Assembly (NCBI RefSeq): GCF_024343615.1 | Contig: NZ_RJUB01000156.1 | Location: forward strand, 1 to 64,000 | Source: Ferruginibacter sp. HRS2-29 | GTDB taxonomy: Bacteria; Bacteroidota; Bacteroidia; Chitinophagales; Chitinophagaceae | Length of the DNA stretch: 64,000 nucleotides | Direction of reading: 5' to 3' | Shown: one piece after another, positions 25,535 through 34,629 of the stretch | How the letters are laid out: every line of letters begins with the position of its first letter | Position numbering within the stretch: position 1 is the stretch's first letter | The notes under the pieces: generated by a model | What the model saw: the letters and a program-made list of their open reading frames with translations, nothing else | The model's database searches: none | What the model was told of the DNA's origin: nothing | Made by a program: the position numbers and the translations under genes

Positions 25535-27829
25535 CTATTTTACCGGGGTATCGCCCATATGGTAAACCAGTTTCCCCCCTTTTACAATATCGGTATGCTT
25601 CAGGATAAAACCGGTAAGCGGCTTGCCATTCAGTTCAATTTTTTGCACATACACATTCTTATCGCTTTGGTTCTTTACTTCGATGATGAATTTTTTGCCA
25701 TTTTCCAGGTTGATGGTGGCGCCATCTACCGCGGGGCTGCCGATTGAATAATCGGGAGAGCCTGGCGCAACGGGATAAAAACCAAGGCTGCTGAAAATAT
25801 ACCAGGCACTCATCTGGCCGGTATCATCATTGCCACCAAGGCCGTCCGGCGCCGACTTGTATTGCATTTTCAGGATCATGCGGATGCGTTCCTGCGTTTT
25901 CCATGGAGCGCCGGCAAAGTTGTATAAATATGCCACATGATGTGCCGGCTCATTGCCATGTACATATCCGCCGATAATTCCATCGCGGGTGATATCTTCT
26001 GTTTCGGCAAAAAACTCGTCGGGAAGGTGCATGGTAAATAAGGAATCGAGGTGTTTTACAAAACGATCTTTTCCTCCCATCATTTCTATCATCGTGTTTG
26101 GATCGTGCGGAACAAAAAGGCTGAAGTTCCATGCATTTCCTTCAATGAAACCCTGGCCATCCGTTTTCAACGGATCAAAAGATGCTTTGAATTTTCCATC
26201 GCTCAGTTTCGGGCGCATGAAACCTGTAGAAGCATCAAACACATTTTTATAATTCTGCGAACGTTTAATGAATTCATTGTAAACATCCATGCGATTGAGT
26301 TTTTTTGCCAGCTGCGCAATACACCAGTCATCGTAGGCATATTCCAATGTAGTGGAAACACCTACGCCATTTTTATCAACAGGGATATAACCATTGTCCA
26401 TGTACAGCCCAAGGCCATCATAGCTCCTGTGCTTCGCTGTAGTCACGCAGGCATCCAGCGCTTTGCTGGCATCGATACCAATAGTATTTCCTTTGATGAT
26501 AGCATCGGCCAACACGGAAACGCTGTGATAGCCCGACATACACCAGTTGTCATTGGCAGAATTGCTCCACACCGGCAGCATGTGCAATGTGCTTTGATTG
26601 TAATGCGCCAGCATTGATTGTACCATATCTGCATTGCGCCTGGGTTGCACAATGTTGAACAACGGATGCAGGGCACGATAGGTATCCCAAAGCGAGAATG
26701 TTGTGTAATTGGTAAACCCTTTTGCCTGGTGTACTTCCTGGTCAAGCCCCTTGTAGGCGCCATCTGCATCCATGTAGGTAGTAGGATTGATGAAGGCATG
26801 ATACATCGCCGTATAGAAATTTTCTTTCTCCACCTTCGAACCTTCAATTTCTATTTTGGCCAGCTCTTTGTTCCAGAGGTCCTGCGCCTGCTGTTTTGTT
26901 TTTTCAAAATTCCAGCCTGGCAATTCCGTATTCATATTTTTCAATGCACCTTCCATACTTACCGGCGAAAGGGCAAACTTCACTTTTATCTTTTCAAACT
27001 CCTCTGTTTTGAAATCGAAATTCAACCGCAGTTGTTTACCCGCCAGCTCCGGGAAATTTTTCCGCTGGTCAAACTTGCCCCAGAAGCCACGGTACGTCAT
27101 CTTCGCAAATTCTTTGCTGCCATATTGAAAAAACGGTTTTGAAAATTTCATCGCGAAATAAAGTGTACGTGTACGTCCCCAGCCATTTGTCTGGCGATAG
27201 CCTGTAACGGTGCTGTCATTTTCTACCCGTACGAATGTCCACACATTTTTTTCATCATAATTGTATATGCCACTCATCAGGTCGAGGATGATATGGCTCT
27301 GGTTCGATTTAGGAAAAGTATATTGATGAAAGCCCACCCTGTTGGTAGCGGTAAGCTCGGCAGTGATGCCATGATCGTCGAGCAGCACTTTATAATAACC
27401 TGCCTGCACAGTTTCGTTCTCGTGCGAAAATGCAGAACGGAAGCCGCTTTTAGGATTATCGGCAGTTCCGGGATTTAATTGCAAAGCACCCACCGTAGGC
27501 ATGATCAGAAAATCGCCGAGGTCGCTGTGGCCTGTGCCGCTGAAGTGAGTATGGCTGAAACCTACAATGGTCTTGTCGTCATATTGATAGCCTGCACAAT
27601 ATTTATATACATCGGGATTGTATTTCCCATCTACCGAAAAAGGAATGGTATCCGTATCCGGGCTGAGCTGAACCATACCAAAAGGCACTGTGGCACCGGG
27701 ATAAGTGTGGCCCATCCGTTGAGTGCCTATGATGGGTTTTACATATTGTACCAGGGGTTGCTTTCTGGTGAGTTGTGCAAAGGAAGCGCCGCTTAAGAAT
27801 AGCAGGGAGAGGAGAGGAATCGATTTCAT
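25535..27829 (-). CDS. GH92 alpha-mannosidase
   Basis: A 764-residue exported protein (signal peptide MKSIPLLSLLFLSGASFAQ). Diagnostic GH92 blocks are YVKPIIGTQRMGHTYPGATVPFGMVQLSPD near the mature N-terminus, FSHTHFSGTGHSDLGDFLIMP, SLWDTYRALHPLF, GGYVHGNEPAHHVAYLYN and GGNDDTGQMSAWYIFSSLGFYPVAPGSPDY. GH92 enzymes are Ca2+-dependent exo-acting alpha-mannosidases that trim mannose from N-glycans and yeast mannans; the cluster DDTGQMSAW carries the acidic catalytic residue. No SusC/SusD pair is nearby, so this is not a classical polysaccharide utilisation locus. Confidence 0.94.
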   Translation of the reverse strand: MKSIPLLSLLFLSGASFAQLTRKQPLVQYVKPIIGTQRMGHTYPGATVPFGMVQLSPDTDTIPFSVDGKYNPDVYKYCAGYQYDDKTIVGFSHTHFSGTGHSDLGDFLIMPTVGALQLNPGTADNPKSGFRSAFSHENETVQAGYYKVLLDDHGITAELTATNRVGFHQYTFPKSNQSHIILDLMSGIYNYDEKNVWTFVRVENDSTVTGYRQTNGWGRTRTLYFAMKFSKPFFQYGSKEFAKMTYRGFWGKFDQRKNFPELAGKQLRLNFDFKTEEFEKIKVKFALSPVSMEGALKNMNTELPGWNFEKTKQQAQDLWNKELAKIEIEGSKVEKENFYTAMYHAFINPTTYMDADGAYKGLDQEVHQAKGFTNYTTFSLWDTYRALHPLFNIVQPRRNADMVQSMLAHYNQSTLHMLPVWSNSANDNWCMSGYHSVSVLADAIIKGNTIGIDASKALDACVTTAKHRSYDGLGLYMDNGYIPVDKNGVGVSTTLEYAYDDWCIAQLAKKLNRMDVYNEFIKRSQNYKNVFDASTGFMRPKLSDGKFKASFDPLKTDGQGFIEGNAWNFSLFVPHDPNTMIEMMGGKDRFVKHLDSLFTMHLPDEFFAETEDITRDGIIGGYVHGNEPAHHVAYLYNFAGAPWKTQERIRMILKMQYKSAPDGLGGNDDTGQMSAWYIFSSLGFYPVAPGSPDYSIGSPAVDGATINLENGKKFIIEVKNQSDKNVYVQKIELNGKPLTGFILKHTDIVKGGKLVYHMGDTPVK

Positions 27830-27861
27830 TTTACGAAGGTAGATAGAATGAATAATTAATG

Positions 27862-27957
27862 ATTAATAATGAATAATTCTTCAGGATGTAAAGGCTTTAA
27901 CCGTTTAAGTAATGTTTCACTGGAGAAATTATTAACTATTAATTATTCATTATTAAT
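27862..27957. repeat. AT-only inverted repeat, family TTAATAATGAATAATT (copy 1)
   Basis: Core arms 27862-27878 and 27941-27957 are perfect 17-base complements, with weaker pairing outward. They lie in the spacer between the divergent GH92 and BlaI genes. A longer copy is at 40514-40642. Confidence 0.75.
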
Positions 27958-28000
27958 TAACACGTGTTAAAAAAAATTAACAAAAAAAAGTATGGTATGA

Positions 28001-28031
28001 TTTGGTTCGTACGAAAACTTTCCTACCTTTG
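28001..28031 (+). promoter_or_regulatory. BlaI/BlaR1 promoter with internal palindrome (candidate BlaI operator)
   Basis: TTTG (28001-28004), 19 bases, TACCTTTG (28024-28031) is an exact Bacteroidota promoter. In the spacer, 28006-28015 is the perfect palindrome TTCGTACGAA. BlaI-type repressors bind palindromes at their own promoter, so this is the obvious operator candidate. Confidence 0.75.
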
Positions 28032-28035
28032 GTTC

Positions 28036-28431
28036 ATGAAAGAAATGAATGATGATAAAAAGATGGATCCTACAAAATCCGAGCTGGAGATATTGCAGGT
28101 GTTGTGGCAGCATGGTCCAAACACGGTGCGGTTTGTAAACGATACCCTCAACGAACAGAAACGTGCCGTTCAGTATACCTCCACCTTGAAACTGATGCAG
28201 ATCATGGCGGAAAAGAAAATGCTTACCCGCGATGAAAGCAGCATGAAGCATATTTATGCGCCTGCCGTGGAAGAGCAGCAAACCAAGGGCATTTTGCTGG
28301 AAAGGTTTGTAGACTCTATGTACAACGGATCGGCCAGCAGCCTGATGATGCAGTTGCTCGGTAATAAAAAAACATCGAAGAAGGAACTGGCAGCCATTAA
28401 GGAACTGCTGAACCAGCTGGATAAAAAATAA
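28036..28431 (+). CDS. BlaI/MecI/CopY-family repressor
   Basis: A winged-helix repressor of about 131 residues. Markers are TKSELEILQVLWQHGPNTVRFVNDTL (helix-turn-helix) and a C-terminal dimerisation helix with SLMMQLLGNKKTSKKELAAIKELL. The longer frame beginning at 27964 must be wrong because it contains the promoter at 28001-28031. The transcript should begin about 28036-28040, so ATG 28036 would be leaderless; ATG 28045 or 28063 (MDPTKSELEIL, best for the family) are likely alternatives. It precedes an M56/BlaR1-like protease, the usual partner that relieves repression by cleavage. Confidence 0.9.
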   Translation: MKEMNDDKKMDPTKSELEILQVLWQHGPNTVRFVNDTLNEQKRAVQYTSTLKLMQIMAEKKMLTRDESSMKHIYAPAVEEQQTKGILLERFVDSMYNGSASSLMMQLLGNKKTSKKELAAIKELLNQLDKK

Positions 28432-28454
28432 TCAACCACCACCAAACCGGTCTT

Positions 28455-30536
28455 ATGTATTTACTATCTGCACAAAACCTTTTTACAGGTAAAATGATTC
28501 AGGCACTCTGCTGGACATTGATCCATTCTCTCTGGCAGGGGTTACTGCTGGCGGGGATTACAGGCCTGGTAATACTTTTTACCAGGAAAAAAAGCGCTGC
28601 GGTGCGTTATAATTTACTTACATCGGCATTGGTCTTATTCATGGTGACCATTTCCATTACGTTCTGCCTGCAAGCCGGGAAGGCCTTTACAGAAGTTTCT
28701 GTGCCTTTGACTGCCATCGGCGAACCCTCTATCACATCAGCCACTAACACTATCATAGCAGTACCGGCGGTTACCGGTCATTCTTCTTTCATGGATCTGG
28801 CTACAGGCTTTTTCAACAGGTACGCCACTGCTATCGTGTTCATATGGTTCCTGGTGATCAGTGTAAGGCTGGCACAGATGATGGCAGGGTTGTATAGCAT
28901 TCAGCAGATCAAAAAAAGAAAGGTCTCAAGTGTGGGTTCTTTCTGGAGCCTCCGTGTACAGCAGCTTTCAGCTCAGCTGGGTATCAAACAAAAGGTAGGT
29001 TTTCTTCAATCGGGTATCGTAAAAGTACCGATGGTGGCAGGCTTTTTAAAGCCGGTGATCTTCTTCCCTTTAGGGGCGCTGGCTTCGCTTTCGCCGGCAG
29101 ATGTGGAAGCGATACTCCTGCACGAACTGGCGCATATCCGCCGCAAAGATTACCTCATCAACATGCTGCAGCATGTGGTAGAGATCCTTTTCTTTTTCAA
29201 CCCGGCGGTACTATGGGTATCGGCGCTGATAAAAACAGAGAGGGAAAACTGTTGCGACGATATCGCTCTTTCTTTTACCAGCAACAAACGCGATTATATC
29301 AATGCCCTGGTCTCCTTCCAGGAATTTGATGAAGCGCAACCCCGCTATGCAACAGCGCTCACAGGAAAAAAAGACCACCTGTTGCAACGCGTCAAACGAA
29401 TTGTTCATAACAACAATAAATCATTAAACAACATGGAAAAAATATTTTTAATAGGCTGTTTCCTGCTAACGGGAACGCTTACACTGGTTTTTTCTCAAAC
29501 GAAAAAGAACAACCCGTCAACAGAAACCAGCACCACAAAAACGCAAAAAACGGAAACCACCATGACGTCTGCAACGCTGGATGAGCCGCTGCTTTCGGCA
29601 GATCAGCTGGCGCAGGATCTTACTGAAGGGAAAACAATCGTTTACAACGATCGATCCGCAAAGTCACGCAGGCACTTTGTTTCAAAACGTAATGGCAATG
29701 TGTACGAGATATATGGCGACATCACCTGGTTTAAAATAAACGGAAAAAAAATACCACAGGATAACTGGGATACATACAAAACGATCATGAACGACATGAT
29801 GGCCAATTATGAAGAATTGGAGACGAGTGCGGATATGTGGTTCCAACAGGATTCTACCAGGGCCCGGAAACTCAAAGCAGAAGCTGCTGTAATTGCATTG
29901 CAACAAAAAAAACCGGCTGCCGGGCAGGTAAAATTGGCTAACCAGGATAGCCTGCAGAGTTTAAAAGCGCAGTTAAATAAACTGGACGAGCAAAAAGAAC
30001 CAGACATGCAGATTCAGGCATTGGATGAAAAAAAGGCCGAATTGGATCAGCAGCAACAAAAGCTCGATGAACGCAAAGAAAGAAGAAAAGATACGCGGGA
30101 GAACCGTACGGAAGAGCACAAGCTGAAAGCGGAAAAAGATAAAAGGGAAGCGGATAAAAATAAAGTTACTACAGTAACAGATGAGCAACGCAAAGTGAAT
30201 ATAGAAACGGTAGTGGACAATGATAAATATTATACCGTTACCGGCCTGAGCTATAGCGTAAATAATAATATCAATACCAACGTAAATACCAACATCAATA
30301 CCAATGTAGAAAAAGACGTTGATGTAACGGTGCTCACCAATAATATCATAGCCGACCTGAAGAAAAACAACATCATTTCCAATGAAAAAAATCTTTCTTA
30401 CCAGCTCACCGGTTCGCAGCTTATCGTGAATGATAAGGTACAATCAGCTGCCCTGCATGCTGCATTGAAAGCTAAGTATATCAGGAATTCCGACTGGAAG
30501 CTTTTGTACAATTGGAAGCTCAAAGCGAATCGATAA
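28455..30536 (+). CDS. BlaR1-family M56 metallopeptidase with extended C-terminus
   Basis: A 693-residue membrane protein. N-terminal helices lie at about 14-30, 34-60 and 110-130. The M56 zinc motif HELAH is at about 223-227, followed by RRKDYLIN and a further helix. A transmembrane helix near 330-350 leads into a roughly 350-residue extracytoplasmic region. That region holds a Gln/Lys/Glu-rich coiled coil (about 490-575) and an Asn/Thr repeat (NNNINTNVNTNINTN). The penicillin-binding sensor of true BlaR1 is not visible, so the ligand is unknown. It lies 23 bases after the BlaI gene. Confidence 0.88.
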   Translation: MYLLSAQNLFTGKMIQALCWTLIHSLWQGLLLAGITGLVILFTRKKSAAVRYNLLTSALVLFMVTISITFCLQAGKAFTEVSVPLTAIGEPSITSATNTIIAVPAVTGHSSFMDLATGFFNRYATAIVFIWFLVISVRLAQMMAGLYSIQQIKKRKVSSVGSFWSLRVQQLSAQLGIKQKVGFLQSGIVKVPMVAGFLKPVIFFPLGALASLSPADVEAILLHELAHIRRKDYLINMLQHVVEILFFFNPAVLWVSALIKTERENCCDDIALSFTSNKRDYINALVSFQEFDEAQPRYATALTGKKDHLLQRVKRIVHNNNKSLNNMEKIFLIGCFLLTGTLTLVFSQTKKNNPSTETSTTKTQKTETTMTSATLDEPLLSADQLAQDLTEGKTIVYNDRSAKSRRHFVSKRNGNVYEIYGDITWFKINGKKIPQDNWDTYKTIMNDMMANYEELETSADMWFQQDSTRARKLKAEAAVIALQQKKPAAGQVKLANQDSLQSLKAQLNKLDEQKEPDMQIQALDEKKAELDQQQQKLDERKERRKDTRENRTEEHKLKAEKDKREADKNKVTTVTDEQRKVNIETVVDNDKYYTVTGLSYSVNNNINTNVNTNINTNVEKDVDVTVLTNNIIADLKKNNIISNEKNLSYQLTGSQLIVNDKVQSAALHAALKAKYIRNSDWKLLYNWKLKANR

Positions 30537-30594
30537 GATTCAACAAACCAGGCGGACAGTTTTTTTTCATCTCATCATTTCATTTCTCTATTAA

Positions 30595-30612
30595 CCCACG
30601 CCCCGGCGTGGG
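30595..30612. repeat. 18-base extragenic palindrome
   Basis: CCCACGCC and GGCGTGGG with a 2-base loop; no T-run follows, so it is more likely an RNA stability element or operator than a terminator. Confidence 0.6.
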
Positions 30613-30648
30613 GCAACCACCCTTTTGTCTAAATTTTTAATCATTAAC

Positions 30649-32850
30649 ATGAAATCACAATTTTCATTCATACTATTCCTATGCCTTGTATGCAGCATCC
30701 ATACCATTGCACAAGACAGCACAGGCCGGCTAAAAGACAGCACACTTGCCAATGTGGTGGTCAATTCGCAAAAAAGAGCGATCGAACGCAAGGCTGATAA
30801 AACAGTCATCAATGTAGATGCGTTCATTTCGAGTACGGGAAGCAATGCGCTGGAAGTGCTGGAAAGGTCGCCGGGAGTACAGGTGGACAACAATGACGCC
30901 ATCAGCCTCAAAGGCAAGCAGGGCGTGGTGATCTATATCGACGATAAGCCCAGTTATTTATCCGGCACCGACCTGGCGAATTACCTGAAATCACTGCCGG
31001 CCAGTTCACTCGACAAGATAGAGATCATGACCACTCCACCGGCACGCTACGATGCCGCGGGCAATGCAGGAGTGATCAACATCAAAACGAAAAAAGGCAA
31101 GACAAAAGGTTTCAATGGAAATTATAATGCCAGCCACCGGCAGGGAGTATACGGAGATATCAGGAGTAGCCTGAATTTTAACTATCGGAATAAAAAGTTC
31201 AACTTTTTTACCAACGCATCTTTTTCCTCAGGCCAAAATTTCAGTGACCTGGATATCGCCAGGCGCTACCGCAATCATGCCGGCGAACAGGTTTCTTCAT
31301 TTGCACAAAACACGTACAATAAGCGATGGTACAAAAGTACCGTGCTAAAACTCGGGATGGATTATACACTCAACAAACGCTCAACGATCGGTTTCGTGCT
31401 GAGTGGCATGCAACGCCCCTCAACCGAAAAAAGGGACAATACAGGTTTTTTTTACAACGCGGCAAATGCTACAGATTCCATGATATTGGCGGATAATTTT
31501 GAACGCGAGAGCTTTAAAAACAAGAGCGCTAACCTGAACTATCGCCTTCAGATCGATAGCAGCGGCCGGGAACTCAGCATGGATGCGGATTATATCCGCT
31601 ATGATATGGGCGCCGATCAGCTATTCAAAAATGCGAGCGTCACTGCCGGCAATGTTCAGAAATACCGCGACGAATTATCCGGCATGCTGCCCTCGTTCAT
31701 CAATATTTATTCGTACAAATTTGATTACACCCACCCTTTGCAAAAGGGGTTAAAAATGGAAACCGGTATCAAAACCAGCTACACCAGTACGGATAATGAT
31801 GCAAAATATTTTGTAACGGAAGGTAATGTTACTTCGCCAGACTATGATAAGACCAATCATTTTATCTACAAAGAGAATATCAACGCCGCCTACGTCAATT
31901 TCAGTAAGGAGTTGAAGCGGGTTTCGCTGCAAGCCGGCCTTCGTGCGGAGCAAACGATCTCCAAAGGATATCAGGCGGGCAACATCCAAAAACCTGATTC
32001 ATCTTTCAAAAAGAATTACACCAATCTTTTCCCGACGCTGTTTGCTTCGTTCAAACTGGATAGCAACGGCAACCACAGCCTGAACTTTTCCTACAGCCGC
32101 AGGCTGGATAGGCCTTATTACGCCGACCTTAATCCTTTTGTGTCGCCACTGGATAAGTTTACCTACTATGCGGGCAACCCTTTTTTAAAGCCGCAGTTCA
32201 CGCATCATTTCGAGCTCACGCATACATTTAAGAATAATTTCAACACATCGTTTTTTTACGACCATGTAAAGGATGAAATGAATGAGACCATCGAATTGAG
32301 TGGAAATACTTTTATCAGCCGTACCGGCAACATCGGCAAAAAAGTAATCGCAGGCTTTACCATAGATGGAACCATCAAAGTTGCAAAGTGGTACAACATT
32401 CTGCCTTACGTGGAATACAATTTCCGGCGTACGTTAAGCAGGTTATATACCGAAACGATCGACAATCAGGGTAGCGTATGGGTGTTCAATTGCAACAACC
32501 AGTTCAATTTTACAAAAGGATGGAGTGCGGAACTATTCTTTTTCTACCGGACGAAAATGCTCAATGGACAGTTTCGCCAGGGTGAAATGGGATTGATCAA
32601 TGGCGGTGTAAAGAAGAAGATCCTGAAGGATAAAGCGAGTGTGCGGGTATTCGTGCAGGATTTCTTTTACAGCAGGGTCAACAAAGGTGATATCAACAAC
32701 CTGAAAGGGGGTGAAGGAAATTATCACAATGTGGGAGACAGCCGGGCGATCATTATTGGCTTCGCCTACAGCTTTAGCAAAGGAATAAATGCGGATCGTA
32801 AGGAGCGTAAGAACGGAGCAGATGCAGAAACGAACCGCGTAAAAAATTAG
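30649..32850 (+). CDS. Outer-membrane beta-barrel protein (TonB-receptor-like, OMP_b-brl_3 type)
   Basis: A 733-residue protein. The ATG at 30649 begins the signal peptide MKSQFSFILFLCLVCSIHTIAQ; an upstream in-frame ATG at 30625 only adds 8 residues before it. A plug-like domain at about 40-150 contains NALEVLERSPGVQVDNNDAI and GQ-like KGKQGVVIYIDDKPSYL. The rest is a beta-barrel of Tyr/Asn-rich strands ending in a Phe-containing strand. It lacks the N-terminal carboxypeptidase-regulatory-like domain often present in the family, and no SusD partner follows. It closes the BlaI/BlaR1 gene group, so it may be its output. The substrate is unknown. Confidence 0.85.
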   Translation: MKSQFSFILFLCLVCSIHTIAQDSTGRLKDSTLANVVVNSQKRAIERKADKTVINVDAFISSTGSNALEVLERSPGVQVDNNDAISLKGKQGVVIYIDDKPSYLSGTDLANYLKSLPASSLDKIEIMTTPPARYDAAGNAGVINIKTKKGKTKGFNGNYNASHRQGVYGDIRSSLNFNYRNKKFNFFTNASFSSGQNFSDLDIARRYRNHAGEQVSSFAQNTYNKRWYKSTVLKLGMDYTLNKRSTIGFVLSGMQRPSTEKRDNTGFFYNAANATDSMILADNFERESFKNKSANLNYRLQIDSSGRELSMDADYIRYDMGADQLFKNASVTAGNVQKYRDELSGMLPSFINIYSYKFDYTHPLQKGLKMETGIKTSYTSTDNDAKYFVTEGNVTSPDYDKTNHFIYKENINAAYVNFSKELKRVSLQAGLRAEQTISKGYQAGNIQKPDSSFKKNYTNLFPTLFASFKLDSNGNHSLNFSYSRRLDRPYYADLNPFVSPLDKFTYYAGNPFLKPQFTHHFELTHTFKNNFNTSFFYDHVKDEMNETIELSGNTFISRTGNIGKKVIAGFTIDGTIKVAKWYNILPYVEYNFRRTLSRLYTETIDNQGSVWVFNCNNQFNFTKGWSAELFFFYRTKMLNGQFRQGEMGLINGGVKKKILKDKASVRVFVQDFFYSRVNKGDINNLKGGEGNYHNVGDSRAIIIGFAYSFSKGINADRKERKNGADAETNRVKN

Positions 32851-32853
32851 CCA

Positions 32854-32917
32854 ATTACGAATGGGCAATTACGAATTACGAATGCTGGTCCGTAATTCGT
32901 AATTGCCCATTCGTAAT
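32854..32917. repeat. Perfect 27-base inverted repeat, family ATTACGAATGGGCAATTACG
   Basis: Arms 32854-32880 and 32891-32917 are exact complements with a 10-base loop, starting 4 bases after the barrel-protein stop. The right end abuts the promoter of the next gene. Confidence 0.95.
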
Positions 32918-32922
32918 TAATT

Positions 32923-32930
32923 TATCTTTG
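32923..32930 (+). promoter_or_regulatory. -7 element of the deacetylase-like gene
   Basis: TATCTTTG, 16 bases before the ATG. The nearest TTG (32903-32905) lies inside the repeat arm at a 17-base spacing. Confidence 0.5.
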
Positions 32931-32946
32931 CGTTTCAATTTTACGT

Positions 32947-33852
32947 ATGTTCCTCATAGCTTACGACCCCATTTATGCGCACCCGTTGCCCGAGGGGCAC
33001 CGCTTTCCGATGTTGAAGTACGAACTGATACCGGCGCAGCTATTACACGAAGGAACTATCACGGAAGAAAATATCTTTTCACCACGGCAATGCACAAACG
33101 AAGTGGTGTTGTGGACGCACGATAAAACATATCTCGATAAACTTTTGCATCAGCAACTTTCCGGGAGGGAGCAACGCCACATCGGCTTTCCTCAATCTCC
33201 TCAACTTACGGAGCGGGAACTGCGGATTGCGCAGGGCACAATCGATGCGGCTTTGTCGGCAATGGAGAATGGTGTTGCGCTGAATGTTGCCGGGGGCACA
33301 CACCACGCTTTTGCCGACAGGGGCGAAGGATTTTGCATGCTCAACGACCAGGCCATTGCCGCCAACTATCTTTTACGAAAAGAGCTGGCAAAAAAAATTC
33401 TCATCATCGACCTTGATGTACACCAGGGAAACGGAACGGCAAAAATTTTTGAAACCGAGCCGCGGGTATTTACGTTCAGCATGCATGGGAAAAACAATTA
33501 TCCTTTTCACAAAGAAAAAAGTGATCTCGATGTGGAACTCGCCGATGGCACCACCACTGCGGAATATCTTTCTCTGCTGGCGCAAAATCTGCCCCGCCTC
33601 ATAGACAACGTAAAGCCGGATTTTGCATTTTATCTTTCTGGTGTGGATATTCTGGAGACCGATAAATTTGGCAAACTGAAAGTAACGATCGAAGGTTGTA
33701 AAGAGCGGGATAGCTATGTATTTACCCAGCTGAAAAGTGCCGGCATCCCCTGCCAGGTATCGATGGGTGGCGGATACAGCGCCGATGTGCGCATAATCAC
33801 TGATGCACATTGCAATACGTATAGGTTAGCTAAAGATATATGGTCGTTTTAA
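32947..33852 (+). CDS. Histone-deacetylase-superfamily amidohydrolase
   Basis: A 301-residue zinc amidohydrolase of the HDAC/acetoin-utilisation superfamily. Key residues are present in GGTHHAFADRGEGFCMLND (the paired active-site His and the ligand region), DLDVHQGNGTA (Asp and His zinc ligands), and SGVDILETDKFG (third Asp). A C-terminal MGGGYSADV glycine loop completes the set. Bacterial members remove acyl groups from polyamines or acetylated lysines; the particular substrate is not predictable. Promoter and gene are monocistronic, and a hairpin with 21-bp arms follows. Confidence 0.92.
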   Translation: MFLIAYDPIYAHPLPEGHRFPMLKYELIPAQLLHEGTITEENIFSPRQCTNEVVLWTHDKTYLDKLLHQQLSGREQRHIGFPQSPQLTERELRIAQGTIDAALSAMENGVALNVAGGTHHAFADRGEGFCMLNDQAIAANYLLRKELAKKILIIDLDVHQGNGTAKIFETEPRVFTFSMHGKNNYPFHKEKSDLDVELADGTTTAEYLSLLAQNLPRLIDNVKPDFAFYLSGVDILETDKFGKLKVTIEGCKERDSYVFTQLKSAGIPCQVSMGGGYSADVRIITDAHCNTYRLAKDIWSF

Positions 33853-33855
33853 CCT

Positions 33856-33910
33856 GTAGGAACGTGCCTGTGGCGCATTCGCGGTGAACGCGCCACAGGC
33901 ACGTTCCTAC
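33856..33910. repeat. Inverted repeat, family TGTAGGAACGTGCCTGCGGC (copy 2)
   Basis: Arms 33856-33876 and 33890-33910 are perfect 21-base complements with a 13-base loop. Same family as 20453-20540, but shorter. Confidence 0.92.
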
Positions 33911-33972
33911 GATGATATTTGGAACAATGTTTGAAACCATATTCAAATCACAAACATTAAAACCAAATTATC

Positions 33973-34554
33973 ATGACAACCTTGAACAATAAAAAAGTAG
34001 CCATCCTCACCGACAATGGTTTTGAGGAAATAGAACTCACCAGTCCGAAGAAGGCATTGGAAGAAGCCGGTGCTGTGGTCGATATCATATCGCTGCAGGA
34101 TGTGGTAAAAGGCTGGGACCACGACCACTGGAGTATTGAACTGCCGGTAACCATCAACCTTCGCGAAGCATCACCTGAAGACTATGATGCGTTGATGATA
34201 CCTGGTGGCGTTATCAATCCCGACCAGATGCGTAACCATAAAGAATACGTCAATTTTGCACAGCATTTTCTGGAAGAAGGAAAACCGTTGGCAGCTATCT
34301 GTCATGGCCCGCAACTGTTGATCGAAACCGGCATGCTGGGTGGAAGGGAAATGACTTCTTATCCTTCCATACAAACAGATATCAAAAATGCAGGCGCTTC
34401 ATGGCACGATGAAGAAGTGGTGGTGGACAACGGGTTGGTAACAAGCCGCAGCCCGAAAGACCTGGAGGCATTCAATACAAAAATGATCGAAGAAATTGCA
34501 GAAGGCCGGCACGCCAGCACAGGGGCATTTACGCATCATGCGGAAACGGAGTAG
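33973..34554 (+). CDS. DJ-1/PfpI-family protein
   Basis: A 193-residue protein with the family layout: VAILTDNGFEEIELTSPKKAL at the start (acidic residue near position 18), MIPGGVINPDQMR, and the nucleophile elbow AAICHGPQLL with Cys at about 114. DJ-1/PfpI proteins include glyoxalase III, proteases and chaperones; this one resembles the PfpI/YhbO stress group. It is probably cytoplasmic. No neighbour suggests a pathway. Confidence 0.9.
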   Translation: MTTLNNKKVAILTDNGFEEIELTSPKKALEEAGAVVDIISLQDVVKGWDHDHWSIELPVTINLREASPEDYDALMIPGGVINPDQMRNHKEYVNFAQHFLEEGKPLAAICHGPQLLIETGMLGGREMTSYPSIQTDIKNAGASWHDEEVVVDNGLVTSRSPKDLEAFNTKMIEEIAEGRHASTGAFTHHAETE

Positions 34555-34592
34555 GAATGCACCTGCCGCAGGGCGATGCAACTCAATGCACA

Positions 34593-34629
34593 GAGGTTAA
34601 CAAAGAACGATAAATTCTTTGTTAACCTC
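34593..34629. terminator. Perfect 15-bp hairpin between convergent genes
   Basis: GAGGTTAACAAAGAA and TTCTTTGTTAACCTC with a 7-base loop, ending 8 bases into the DinB reading frame. No long T-run, so it may stabilise the 3' ends rather than terminate strongly. Confidence 0.6.

Noticed and set aside
27964-28035. N-terminal extension of the BlaI repressor
   Set aside because: The bases carry an exact promoter; translation must begin downstream.
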